This document shows, one piece after another, positions 24,101-39,100 of a stretch of 64,000 nt of DNA. The translations under genes and the position numbers were made by a program. Source of the DNA: Branchipolynoe longqiensis (taxonomy: Eukaryota; Annelida; Polychaeta; Phyllodocida; Polynoidae); contig CM059193.1 in the NCBI GenBank assembly GCA_030323885.1, positions 93,674,852-93,738,851 on the forward strand. Direction: 5' to 3'. The notes under the pieces are model-generated. The model saw nothing but the letters and a program-made list of their open reading frames with translations, was not told the DNA's origin and searched no databases. Within the stretch, counting starts at the first letter, position 1. Every line of letters starts with the position of its first letter.

Positions 24101-27100
24101 TCTACCAATATCTAAGGTCATATCAGGACAGGGCTGTTATATATATTGGCATTTTGTGAACGTTAATCGGTGAGTACCAAAAATCGCAGAAATCCGTGAA
24201 ATCGCAGAGATCTTTCATCCCTCAACAATGTCTCAAACATTGCGAAGGACACTATCAGAATGTGTATGTCTCTTGTAGGTATGCGGGTATTGCAGTACCT
24301 CTGATACCTTAGGTGTTAAATACCTCAGGGAGTTTGACGCCCCTGCCTTGCAAAGTTGTAAACCACTGCCTTGTGGTACAGGTTCTTGATAGAACCAAAG
24401 GCTAAGGGAGTAAACCCTAACAGAAAACCATGTTACCATGGCAGCATTGGTCGTAATGCGAAGCATTACGTTTGATGCGAGGAAAGGAAGAGTCCCTCCT
24501 CTCCCGCCCTGTCGCGCAGCATTCGCGCCTCGCGTGACACCCGCTGCTCACCCTCGCCCTCCCCCGGCCTTGAGCGTTCACGCCTTCCCTGCCACTGCTC
24601 ACTTTCTCCCTTATAAGGCCGCCCGCCCGCCTCCTTCAGCCATTCGCCTCCAGTCTCCTCCACGCCGCCCTTCTTCTCCACCCACCCACCCAACTATCTC
24701 CTTCCAGCTCCCTCTCCCTCAGGTGGAGGGCTCTTCGGCGCACCCCCGGTCATAGACCCTCAGGACTCCCTCCTCGGGCCTCTCCCTCGGACACTCACTT
24801 CGCTTACTTACTCTTGATTTCTCTGTTTTGATATGTACTTCAGTGATACCCACCCTGTTTATCTTGCTACTGTTTTGATATTGTGCTATATTGCTGTCAT
24901 ATTATTGCCCGAGGCGTCTCAATAAACGCCTCAGTTTCCCACATCCGTCTTCTGTCTTCCTTTTCGCGCATCAACCCTAACAGAAAACCATGTTACCATG
25001 GCAGCATTAAGGGTGGTGATGAATGGAATTCCCAACATCTCCCGACCAGCCACTGCAGGGACAAATAGTTTGTGCCTGTCTTGACGTGTTCTTGCCAGTG
25101 TGAGACCTCTATTTGCTCCCCGAGAGAGTGCCCCTAGTAACTTGCAAAAGCCAGCAGCACTTCAACACTTTGCAAGCAGCTTTTATGAAATGTCCAACTG
25201 CATGAAATAACATCACTCTCACAGCAGAGATCTAATTGGAGAGCGGCAGTTAACCAATGAAAGCAGTCTTTGTCGCATTGCGACTGACAGCATGATGATG
25301 ATGATGATGTCTCTAGTCAGTCTCAAACATAATAAGGACACTATCAGAATGTGTACGTCTCTAGTCAGTCTCAAACATCGGTAAAGGACACTATCAGAAT
25401 GTGTACGTCTCTAGTCAGTTTGAAACATACTAAGGACACTATCAGAATGTGTACGTCTCTAGTCAGTCTCAAACATCAGTAAAGGACACTATCAGAATGT
25501 GTATGTCTCTAGTCAGTCTCAAACATACTAAGGACACTATCAGAATGTGTACGTCTCTATTCAGTCTCAAACATACTAAGGACACTATCAGAATGTGTAC
25601 GCCTCTAGTCAGTGTCAAACATACTAAGGACACTATCAGGATGTGTATGCCTCTAGTCAGTCTCAAACATCGCTAAGGACACTTTCAACTAGTCTTCAAA
25701 AAGCATGCCCCATCTTCAGTCATGCTGAACACTGAATGAAATTGAATGAGGTCATCAGAATCAATGATCTGAATAGAGGGGCTTGTGTGTCAAAATGAGT
25801 ACTTACGCAGGACCCAGTTGTGGTCCAGCTCGTCCATGCGCCCCGGTGACTCGGACCCCACGGCCTGCAGCGCCAGCTGAACCTTCTTCCTGTGGATCGC
25901 ATGTCGCAGCCCCAGTTCCTGCAATGGCAATCACCGCAATGAAGCTTTGGTGTGAATCAATTAACTCACAGGTGTCGCAAACCAGGTGCAAAAAACAGTA
26001 CCTGGTAAAAATATACACTATTGGCTGTTACCGTACTCTATCTCACTGTTTAACTGTTTAAGTTTGTTTGTTTGTGGTTGTTTTACGTCCTAGCAATATC
26101 TAAGGTCATACCGATAACCCACTCAGTCACATTATCCTGACCCCGAGCTAACCAGTCCTTGCCCTATCCTAATAATGCCGAGCACCAGGCTAGGAAGCGA
26201 CAAGTATAAATTTGTAAGTCATTGGTTTGACTCAACTGGGAACCAAACTCACAAACTCCTGATCCTCCGCATGCGAGGCTGTGCTCTACTGATTCGGACA
26301 CAGCGCCCGGTGACTGTTTAACAGTTTAAGCGATTCATTAATTGATAACCTTGATTTCACATTCGCGCATGACTTTAGCAGAAAACAACTGCACGTTGAG
26401 AATGTTGAGTGAGTTGGGAATAAAGTTGTGCATTTCCGCACCCCTGCATTCATGTTCTTTCTGCCTGCGTCAGCAATGATAGACTGATCTTCAACATATG
26501 TAAGCTGAGGAACTGAAGAGCGGCAGGACTTTTAACCTTTCCCTGTAGAGTCCCAGCCTGATGCCAGGAGCCTTTGATAGTCTGAGTGCGGCCTTTTAAA
26601 CCAGGGGATATCACTGTGTCATACAGCTATTCAGCAACCAAATTTAAAGTCTTTTTAGGGCCTTTTCAGGTAAGAAATTCATCTTTAAAGCTGAAAAGAT
26701 ATGACATTATAATGATTATATACTTGTCAACTCTTTATGATCTTATTTTAAAAGGTTTTTGTATGTTATTTTTATCAAGTAAAAGAAGTATAGTAGCTAT
26801 GACGATGCAAACCAGAATATATTATGCTAATGCCCAGAATTGACGTACCGCGATTGATCGATGTTTCATTGATGTAGCTGGTAACAAAAACAAATAAAAT
26901 TGAAGCTACTTTCGAATAGGACTTCGATAAATCTAAAAATTCAGGGTTTTTCAGCACATTTGGTCAATTTTCAAGGCCTTTTCAGGGTATTTTCAAATTT
27001 AAGGTCTTTTCAAAAGGCACCTTTAAATTCAAGGCCTTTTCAAGATTGTACAACCCTGTGTCTACTCTTGCTTTGATTGACGCGGTACTCCTCTCAAACT

Positions 27101-30100
27101 GCTAATCACACGCACCTTCTCCAGTTCGTGAGGCGAGGCCTTGAGAAGCTGGTCCCCATTGCGCACCCACCGCTTGCACTCCGCTACATACATGCTTAGC
27201 CCCATCGAATGCAGCCAAGCCGCAACGCGGTCACCGTCCCAGCGGGCGAAGGGCACATCAAGGTCACTGCAACACATGTCAAGGTCAATAGCTGTACAAA
27301 GGGAGGTATACAGAGAAAATAAGTGCATAGTGAATGTGGCAAGAGCTAGGCAGTGTACAATGTAGTGTGGCTGTGGACTACCAGTGACTGCCTGACTGGG
27401 GGCCGGTGTCTGGTTGTTTTGATTATTGAGTGCAAGTGTAAAGAGTATGGACAAACATAAAGATATAAAGAAAACTCTATTTATTTATGTGGCTACTGTA
27501 AGTGACAACAACAAATGTTACAATACAAAACGGCAGGACAAGCTGCAATATAACACTACCACTTTGCACTAATACAGTATTTTACTAAAATTCTAACATA
27601 CAATTTACATACATATGATAGTTCTATCAATCAATTTCACAAATTCTATTCAGTACTCCGTATTGTATACAGTATTAGCCGTCTCCAGTTGTCATTGCCA
27701 TGTGCGGTTAATTTCCAATATACAAACTGCTTTTGTTTCATTTTGATTGTCCCTCCGCTGACAAGACACTTACTAGGTCAGGACAACATTGGTCTGGATG
27801 GAGAGTTGTCCGTTGAAGACAGGTACTACTGTAGTACCAATGACAAGTCACCTGCTACGTCATGACAATATTGGTCTGGGTGCAGAGTTATCCACTGACA
27901 AATTTAACTATGGGATCATCATATTGTGCTACTTGTTCAAGTCTCATTCTATTTAATTCGTAGTCTACCGCATTACCCAGCTTAGTAGGCAACCCCCGCT
28001 TAGTAGGGGCCCCCCCCCTACTTTTCCTTAAAAATAGACATTTCCTGACAAAAATGTTGCAAAAGTGACATTCTCAAAACCTAGTTTCTAATAATCCAGA
28101 ACAAATAGTGTGAAGAACAGACAAATTATGGTGTTTCGGGAGGGAAAAAAGAAAAGATGCAACGAATCAAAAGATAAAAGAAAATAGTTAGTTTTTTTAT
28201 GAGAATATGGCTATTTTATAGGGCCTCATTGAAAAGATAGGGGAAAATAGGAAAAAGTGGGACACTTGATGGCCTGTATGTACAGAAGAGTAAGCTCTAC
28301 AGGTAGCTCTTCACATGTCATGTGACAACCAGCATGGTCCCGGCCTACAAACTGCTTACTTATACTTCATGTCCTTGGACCAGCCCAGTCTGGGTCCCGC
28401 AGTCGACCTGAGACCGTTGCGCCTGAAATCCTCTAGTTCGCCATCCATATCCTGTGAGCTGCTACGCCGTAACCTTTCAAGGTCAATGGCCAATGTCACA
28501 CATCAAAAGGTCAAGGTCACAAGAACAAACAATCAAGGTCATGCAAGATGAGAGCAGGGCCGCATTCAGGGTACGCCTCAAGAGTCGACTCCGCGACGTT
28601 TTTTGTTGTTGCCAATTTGCGTTCAATGTGTGCCTTTGAGTTGACTCGGAGACATCGTGCTTTTTGAGTAGGAGGTGAAAACAAACAGTCGGTTGTGCAT
28701 GAGCACCGAGCACCAGGGAAGCGCACGTTTAATATGTAGGCCGCCATTTATAAGGCACCCAACTGCTAAAATGCCATTCAGAGTAGCGCAACATTTGGAA
28801 TGCCTCCGAGGCGTGCAGTTGAACGCGACCCACGAGCCAAGACAAAACAACATTTGAGAAGGTTGGACAGGTATGTCTACGGGTTCATATATTCTTGTCT
28901 GTGATAGAATGAACAAAAATTAAAGTAAATTAATTTTTGTATCTATTTTTATTTCAACTAGAGAAATGAAATATGTGGACATCATGATAAAAGGGACAAA
29001 GCAAAACAATTAGACATGTCAGAGGGTAGACTATAGGCATATAATGACAAGTCCGCGCTGTCTGTTTCCAAGGTCACATCTGTTTCCAACTAGTTTTTGT
29101 TGTGTCAATTCTCTTCAAGCACAATTAATAATATAACATATGCAGATAAAGTAGTAACATAACATATATGGCAATTCTGATACACATACAATTAATTAAC
29201 TTAGGCAGTGAAGGCGATTTTAAGTTATTGGTTTGACTCGACCGGGAACCGAACTCCTGCCCTTCCGCACATGAGGTCCGCGCTCTACCGATTCGGACAC
29301 CGCGTCCAGTCGCTAAGTGATAGATTGTTTGTTTTGTTGTTGTTGTTTGTGACTGCGCACTCATGGCGACTTTATAGTGCTGTCCCACTAGGAAACCAGG
29401 CCACCGGCACCATGACCTGGTATCCCACTCAGTCACATTATCCTGACATTGAGCACACCAGTCCTTGCCCTGTCCTAATAATGCCGAGCGCCTGGCTAGG
29501 AAGCAACAAGTATCAATTTTTAAGTAATTGGTTTGACTCGACCAGGGTTTGAACCCCCGACCCCACGATCTACCAGCACGGGAGACTGACGCTCTAACTC
29601 ATTCAGCCATCCCGTCTGGCCCTAAGCGCTAGATGTGTTCACTCTGCGATAAAGGTCTGTCTGATAGAGGATTTCCACCACCAACCCATCATGTGACCAC
29701 TAATATGGTTAGCAGCTGACTGTGCGGCATGCTCTGTGCAAAAGGTCTAATAAAGGACTTTCTCCAACCAGCCCTCTGATGCCAATGGGAAGAACTAATG
29801 TATTGGTTAGCAGCTCACTGTAGCATGCTCTGTGAAAAGGGTCTTACGGAGGATTTCCACCACCAACCTATCCCGTAATGGCGATTGCCAAAACTATTGT
29901 AGGTAGCAGCTAACTGCAGCATGCTCTGTGGAAACAAAGAATTTCTACCCACCCTCTAAGAACAACCCATTGCGCATACTCCACCACAAAAGGTTGCTAA
30001 GGGGACTCGCCCCTCCACCCCCTTTCCTGTTTCAGACACTTGGCCTGACCTGTCGCGTCATTCTGTAGGACATGTGATGCTCCACCTCTGCAGCCAGGTA

Positions 30101-33100
30101 GCCCTGCACCAGACTTACTTGCCGAAGAAGCGCTTGATGCCCTTCTGCTTCTTCTTCTGGTCCCAGGTGAGGTGCCCGACTGCGTTCGGGTCCTGGTTCT
30201 GGTTCCGCATCAGCTTGTACTGCTGCGCCATCTCATCCTTCAGGGTGTCGTCGTCATTCTCAGCCTGGGCTGCAACACCCACACACAGCACACAGACAGG
30301 TTAACGCTCGTGTCTTTACACAGCGACATTATAATCACCCCGGCCTTCCGGCTGCATTAGTTTTGTTGTTAAATTTGTAATATTGCACTTCATTAAGATA
30401 TTGGTTACCTCTTCTCTATATCATGTGTATATCGCATATGTTCTAATTTAATCCATTATATATATGTATGTCAATTCAATATATATATTTCAATTCAATT
30501 CTTTATTTCAGACTACACCTCTTGTACACATGTCCATATGAAGATTGAGGATATATAAACAAATTTGGTCAGACTGGTACATGCGGGAGTTGACGGTTGA
30601 ACGCATGGGCAGGCAGGTGGCGCCACAAGCGGACCTAAGGCTGTCTGAACTGAGCAATAGATGAGCAAAATGACCATTGGCTCACGGCGTAGAGGAGGCG
30701 GGAAGGAGAGAATGCCTGCTCTGCAGTGAATGTTATGGAATTAAAATGGGTAGAGAAAACCATTAAGGGGCTATCGTTATTTATGTTATATATAAATTAT
30801 TATGCGTATATTATGATGCAATGTAATTATCCTGTATGTCTATATTGTCTTCTCCAACCACCTGTGAAATTTCCTTGCAAGTTGTTGTGTTTGGGTAGGT
30901 GGTTGCTGGTGGTTGATGTGCGGCCTGGAAGGCAGGCTGGCTGTCCAATAATATCCACATAATAAATTATATAGTACATATATATGTGATGTACAACGTA
31001 TTATGTGAATATAAAGATACGGAAGGGAATATTACTTATTGTTATTGTTATGCTCAGTCAGACACAACACTGTACCGGTGGCGCCATCTCGGCCCACCTC
31101 ACATCCACCAGATTTTGACCAGTGTCAGTCGAACCAGAGGATTCTTTCTTGGTTTATTTAAGAAAAATGTGGGAAGTGATAGGCAGCATGACAACCTTCC
31201 GGTGTACTGAAGGTGGGCCACTCCCATTCGCAGATGCGGGTGGGCAGGTTGACACTGGGCAATGCCTATTATTATGGGCGATACTCTGTGATTATCACTA
31301 TATATATATTTATCCTCAATATTTACACGGACCTGTGCACAAGAGATGTAGTCTGAAATAAAGAATTCAATTGAAAATAAAACAAATTGAAAATAGTAAG
31401 TTTGTACAGCAATAATTAAATAATATCTTTTTAACTACACCAGCGCGCTGTTTCCTGAGTAATTGATCCTTATTCATGGATGTTTACATATATGTTTTCT
31501 AGTTCACATTTGGACTAAAGTTAGAAACAGATAGGACGCGGGCGTGATGCGGGTGGCACATGGATGTACAGTTAGACGTGGGCGATAGAAATTGAAAGAT
31601 ATGTGAATAGCAGAGGCAAAACACACTGGCGCAGGCAGTCGGCGAGAGGGCGGTGAGCGGGCGAATAGAATCGCTCCTAGAGCGATTTGTAATGCGTGAT
31701 ATGTAATGCCGCTAGGGCCTAGGCAGACGATTGCCAGACGCATTCAGTTTTTTCAATATTTCCGCGTGATTACCACATGTCGCCCGCTCGTCCTTGCCGT
31801 CCGCATCACATCCACGGCGTCCTGTCTGTTCTAGCTTTACATGTGAATCTCACTCCATGCATCACTCTAAACACATGCCATACAGTACGCTGGTTCTCAC
31901 CATGCCAACTACGCTATTAACAACTACTCAGCTGATGGCAGATTCAGAATTTGAATACAAAGCATTATTACATCTCTAAAAGAATAAAAAGAAAAAAACA
32001 CTTAAAAGTAAAAAGAATTTAACATTATTCTCAGTTGGGCCGGACTCGAAATCATGTCCGTTGTGTGTGTGTGTGTGTGTGTGCATGTGTGTAAATGTCT
32101 TTGTATGTGAGTGTGGGTGTGTGACTGCTTTGTTATTTCAAACATCAGTGGGTTGGATTTTAAAAATCAGGATTAGGCCAAATGAAAAAAAACAATTGGT
32201 GATCGTTTCTGCCCTTGCCCTAAAAATCGCCCACGACCGATTTTAAATATTTAATTTTAAAAAAACTGTTAAAAATGTGTTGGGCTAGCAGCAATTCAAC
32301 TTTCATATAAAGTTTTAAGTCATTGGTTTGACTTGGCAGGGTTCGAATCCAGGAGTTCGAATCCCACGACCTATCAGAATGGGAGGCGGACCCTCGATTC
32401 ACTAGGTCATTGCAGCTGGTTACGTATTACGTCTACGTCATATCCTAGAATTTTTTTTTTGGTAAATAAAAATTTAAAGTTTGTAATTGTAGAATTTTAT
32501 GTATTGTATGTGTGTTTTAACAATACAACCGGGTTCTTCAATCAAATGTTCCCCCCCTATATTACTCACCACCCTACATGTCTATTACTTCACATAGTGC
32601 ATAAACATTACCCAACATGGCCTGTTAAGGGCACACTGTAATTACAACGCACAATTCCATATTATGGACAATACTCATGAATTTGTGTCACCGTGCTCAG
32701 AAGGATTCTGTCTTCTTTAATTATTAGAGTTGGTTGTTGAAGTTTTACTTCTTGGCAACATCTAAGGTCATATCAGGACGGGTACCGACTTGTGACAGTG
32801 CGCACTCATGGTGGCTTTATAGTGCTGGCCCACCGGGAAAACCATGACACCAGCACCATGACCTGATATCCCACTCAGTCACATTATCCTCACACTGAGC
32901 CAACCAGTCCTTGCCCTTTCCTAATAATGCCGAGCGCCTGGCTAGGAAGCAACAAGTAGACGTTTTTAAATCATTGGTTTGACTCGACGAGGGTTGAAAC
33001 CTGTGGGTTCGAATCCAACGATCTACCAAAACGGGAGAGGGACGCTCAACTCATTCGGCCACCCCGTCTGGTCTGATTTATTATAGTATACAACCTAATC

Positions 33101-36100
33101 CACTACAACACATGAAGTTGTGTATGTCACCGTGTTCAGAAAGATCCTATCTTCTTTAATTATATACAACATACTGGCGGTCTTGTGTACACCCGACCCT
33201 TACTATGTCAGAAGGACCGGCAGGTGGCAGCACGCTAGCCTGACGGAGAGCACATTGATTTTCATATCATCGGCTATTGGACGTCAAACATGGTCATCCC
33301 AACATATTTCTTTTGGAGGAAACCTGCTGCCACCACATAAGCTACTCTTTCTGATAAGCAGCAAGGGGTCTTTTACACACAGTTTCCGACAGACAGGACA
33401 GCACATACCAAAGCCTTTGATGAACCAGTTGTGGATCACTGGTTGGAACGGAAAATAACCAAAACTGCAAATGGGTTCACTGAGCAGGATCGATCGGATG
33501 ACCGACACCTTCACAGGTGGACACTCTACCGGCTGAGCTACGTCCCACTCCTCTTCTACAGATGGTAACTAATCAGAGGACGCCCACCCCGGACTGTAGC
33601 GGGTATTACTGAGTGTCCTACCTTATTACACCACCCCATCACAATAGCATTATATAAATAACATTCACATAATGAAATTAAACCAAATTCTCAACTCAGG
33701 TTATGTTACAGATGAGCCAACTCAAGTTTCACTAAGGGTTCTATAGCAGGCATATCAGTTAATTACGATAATAAAAGAACGTTTAAAAAAAAAAATCGGT
33801 TTTAATGACTAACATTTCTATTGTTTGCAATAGGTCAGGTAGTTCATGCATTTGATACAGGTGGGTGTATGTAGAACAGTCAAGGCGGCTTGTCGTATTC
33901 ACATGTCAGAAAGCTAAAGAAAAACCCTTTTGGCTTTCCTACATTTTAGCTGAACATAATTCCGTAACTGCATAGTCCGATGAAAACATAAAATTGTCAA
34001 AATCCAAACAATTATCTAGATTTGATTCTAAATATCTAACTTAGATACTGGTGCATTCATTAGGCAACTTTACGCCATTACTTTCCCAAGCCAAGAAGTC
34101 ATCATTTTCTGCCATTTTAAAACCTATTTAGCGCGGTAAATATGTCTTTTGTTGCTTTAAAAAAAGACAAAAGTATTACCACTTAAATTGAGCTAAAAGA
34201 ATATGCATATATGATGTATGAAATAAAGAAACCATCACCCTATTGCTACCCAGGATTTTGCAAAACTTTACAATATATTTTTTTTGTTCAGAGCTCGATT
34301 TTTCAAGTACATAAAAAATCTTAATTTTGAATCTCAAAGCCCTTCAATGTTTTCCAGAAGCCAATACCAGGCCTTCCACTCGAAAATCACTTGGCACGCA
34401 ACTGTTTGAAGAAAACTAGTAGAGTTTCACGCATGTAGCTTAAAGCGCAAGTTTTCAACAAAACATGTCCAAAGCTTTAAAGAAATTCTCCATAAAGTAT
34501 GGACTTAAAGCTGCATAGTCCAATGAAAACATCAAATTTTCAAAACCAAAGCAGTTATCTAGATTTGATTCTATATATCTAACTTATATACTGGTGCACT
34601 TATCAAATATTTGTCACCACATAGAATGGAATACTGAGCCAATTTAACAGAATCTGTTACTGCAGAAGCCTATGGTGCCTAAGGCATGCTTGCCAAAATT
34701 AATTGGGTACGTTTGCACTTCAAATACTTAAAAGGTTAGCCATTTAAAATAAGTCACTTCCAACTAAAGTAAGGTAGATTATAACGATCGACCTAATATA
34801 TTTATCTTAGAAAATGACAGAAACTCGAAACCATCGAACTATGCAACTTTAAGTATTTGCTAAATGTTGAAGTATCCGGTATACGCTGAAGTATCCGGTA
34901 AATGCTCAAGTATCCGGTAAATGCTCAAGTATTTGTTAAATCTGGTAAACATTGGAAGTATCCGGCTTAGGTAAATAATTAGCCACGGTTAATCACCAGG
35001 GGAAATTATTTCATAATTGGCCTCAAATAGGGAAGAAAAGCAAACTACAAGTTTGACTCTATAATTCATCTTTGACACAGCCCTACTTTGACTACCACCA
35101 CGCCACCTGGTGTGGAACTCATGAGTCTTACACCCATTACAACACTGCCACAGAGTGGGTTACACCTTTTACCTCCTTCATCATCCGAGTACCACTCTCT
35201 ATAGTAGCCTGCAATACAGTTTTTCCCATTTTGTTTTAATTGAAAAATATATTTGAGAGGTATTCTTGACTGACATAGATGATTTTAAATTAGAAAATGA
35301 AGAATTTAACTATGCTTTACATATTATATTATATATAGATCAGGGATGAAAGTAGTCTCCAGCAAGAAAAGCGGAAATGTATGCCTATGTTAAGGTTATT
35401 TGTAAAACTGACTGCATATTTCCGCGAAAACGCGGATATATGATTAGCACTGCCAGGGAATCGCAGAAAAATGCCAGAAGTCAGGTTTCCACTCTCCTTA
35501 TTGTGCCTATCTTATCGCCTATACCTAACTCATTCTTGCTTAGGTTTTTATACTTCTAGCAACATCTAATGACATATAAGAACAGGATTCGACCTAACTA
35601 ATTATTGTCATATACATCCTGATTCCTTGGCATTTTGCTTAATGTTAATCAGTAAATATAAAAAATCGCCGAAATCCGCGCAATCATAGATGATAGAGGT
35701 CTTTCATCCCTGATGGATATATAGACAGGCACAACCAACAGGGGTGATCATGCAGTACAGAAGTTACTACTTAAGAACTGTGTAGAAGTGTAATTTTTAT
35801 GTTTGTAAAATGACTGACTGTGACTAATTTTACCAATACAAATTACCCTATTCTATAATACAAATTGTGTTCCAGTACGAAATGTTTCACACACAGCAAA
35901 ACACACACATGAAGATGTAATGACGGAAGCAAAAGCCGCTAACTGATTATATATCATGTGAACTCGATAAAAGATTCACCTCTGACTCTGTTCAGAGGTG
36001 AATTACAACCCGATGTAAAAGTAGGAGAAAATGTGTCTCACTGTTGATGGTCTTAGTTTGGCATTCCTACCTTATGTTGATTAAAATTCAATAGCTACAA

Positions 36101-39100
36101 TCCAATGGTATATGTTTTTGCTCAACATACACTCCCCTGAGTGTTCAAATCACATAATATCAAGGCATAATGACACAAAAGTCTGAAATGATAGAGTCCA
36201 TGAAATAAATCCTCCATTTTTGAATGAACTGCTTGTACCACCTGACTACCTCAGCCAATGAAAATGACTGCTTCCAGACATAGATTGGATTATTACCCAC
36301 AAACTTCTCAACTTCCTGTCAATGGCTGCCATGTTAACATGCGGGCTCTGTCATTTCAAACTTCATTGATATATTGGACTAATCTATTAATCAGTTCAAA
36401 AGTTGATGGTAAATATATCTAGGTACGTGAATAATATATTTTGCTTCTTGGATTGAGAATTTATGTTCTCATTTCATTTCCCCACATTTTCGCCAGCTTT
36501 TATATAGGGTTGTTCTTCACACCTACTCAGGCTACTGCAGTAGGGGTGAATCTTTTATCTACACGTGAACCATCATACTTCCTTTGCCCTTTACGTAGTT
36601 GACAGTCAATCAAAAATCAACCTTCTTTTCACGGATGCATGTGATATATAATGCGACATATAATGGAACACTCAGTGGGGAGACGCAAGCCGCCATGTTG
36701 ATCCAAAAACGAGGGGGGATGGGGGAGGGGGGGATGCTGACTTCCGGTTGTATGACGTCACAACTCTGTCTGGTGAGCCAACGGCCGCTGGAACTCTCCA
36801 GAGAAGGAAACACAGAAAGCGGAACATAACAAGGTGATTGCACGTGACCTACACGTGGACCAATCAGCGACGAGGACACACGGTACACAGAAGCCTGAGA
36901 AATGGTTGGACTAAAACATCAACAGCTCCCTTCCACCGGGGAAACATGTAAAGCCAAGAAATGAGCGAGTGAATGATAACCAACCAGTTGGCTCAACAGT
37001 AATTGAATGAGCAACTGGGTGAAGTCAACATTTAGTTGGATGAATCAAAGATCCACTCTTAAAACCCACATTATGACATTAGCAAGTGAATATCATAAGT
37101 TAAATATTAAACCGAACAGTGCAACATAAGTTATACCACTAGATTTCATTTTGTCTTTCCGGTATTTTCCAGCATAACAAAAAGTAAGTTTGCTATTCTT
37201 TATATTAAATGTCAAATCAAGCCTTACCTTGATCGTTATCAGGTCATCTTTCAAATCCGGTTTTGATTTCAGAATGTAGGATTGGCATTGCATAGTCAAA
37301 GTCATTAATATGAATAACTCATATTAATATAAAATTCATTAATTAATGAAAACATTTCTGACTTTTGATTGTTGGAGGTTTCTACTCAATATATCAACAC
37401 TGAAAGGAATCTAGTGTATGTGCATGTAATTGAACATTTACGGTAGCAAAGGCAATAGCGAAGATATCCAAAAATCTGAGCTGCATCATGATTATTAATA
37501 TTTGAAGAGCTCTTTTCCAAAACGTGATAAGCGCCAATCAAAAAAATGGGTTATCCAATCCCAATACCAAGTTCATAGATCATGTTTTGGAAAAGAGCCC
37601 TTCATATATATATATAAAAAGCTCTTCATATATTTATATATGTGAAGAGTTCTTTTCCAAAACATAATCTAGAAACTTGGCATTGGCATTGCAAACTCAT
37701 TTTTTGTATTGGCGCTTATCGCATTTTGGAAAAGAGCTTTTAATTTGTAATTTATGAACTTAATTGTGTTATTGCAAGCATAGCAAGCAGACATGCCATG
37801 CGAGTGTCTTTAAGTTGAATTAAATCCAATCAAAAACCTTAACACTTGTCTGACATGGTATCGTTAGACTAACTTAAACATTGTGTAAAAAGCACCTTCA
37901 CAAACCATGCTATTTAATTTAGAACTCCTATGTTGGTTTCTATGTTATTCCATCAACTAACTTAACTCTGTAGTAGATGTTACCCAAACGAACAAGAAGT
38001 GAGAAGAGGTATTATGGTGTTGGCAGTAAAAAAAGAGAATGCGACTGTTTTGAAATTGAAGCTAATATTTACACACTGCGGGGTAATTGTATTTTAAAGA
38101 AATTATATTGATACCCCAAACAAGTTTGTTTTATTTAACGATGCCTCTAGAGCACATTGATTTTGAATATCGGTATTGGACGTCAAACTTATGGTTATTC
38201 TGACATATCTCTTTGGAGGAAACCCGCTGCCGCCACATAGGCTACTCTTTCCGATAAGCAGCAATATGCACTTTCCCACAGACAGGACAGCACATATCAC
38301 AGCATTTGATGAACCAGTTGTGGACCACTGGTTGGAACGGAAAATAGCCCAAACTGCAAATGGGTCCACTGAGCACGATCGATCGGATGACTCAAACTAC
38401 ACAGGTGGGCACACTACCACTTGAGCTACGTCCCACTCTCCTTATATTGATTGATATATAATTATAATCAATATTTACTTGTGTCAGTATTTTAGAATTT
38501 CTGGACCGAACTGAAGTCCCGATGAGTTGCCTTTTATGTCACCCAGAATGGCAGTTTTCTTTTCTAGTTATCCTGCCTATCATGGATACGACTGAATAGA
38601 CTTGTTTTCACCATTACACAGTTGGTAGATAGAAAGCACGAGCCTATTTTGTCTTCTTAAAACCGCAGACTAACTTAGATCAGTTAGGACAGTTTAATGG
38701 AATTCAAGGCTTTTCAAGACTAATTACCCAAAATAGGGTAAATTCAAGGCTTTTTCTTTTGGTACATTACTTGTTTAAGCAGGGGAAATTTCAATCACGG
38801 ACATTTGGGTCTTCCTCAGTCCACTGCTCCTTGCCCTATCCTAATAATGCAGAGCGCCTGGCTAGGAAGTGACAAGTATCAATTTTTAAGTCACTGATTT
38901 GACTCGACCAGGGTTCGAACACACGATCCCATGATCTACCAACACGGGAGACGGACGCTCTAACTCATTCGGCCATCCCACCTGGTTTTCAAGGTCTTGA
39001 AATGAGGCAAATGAAGTTCAAGACCTTTCAAGACATTCCAGGCCCCTTACGGACCCTGTTAATGCCATGTCGGCAGCAAAGGCAATATTCACAACGAGAA

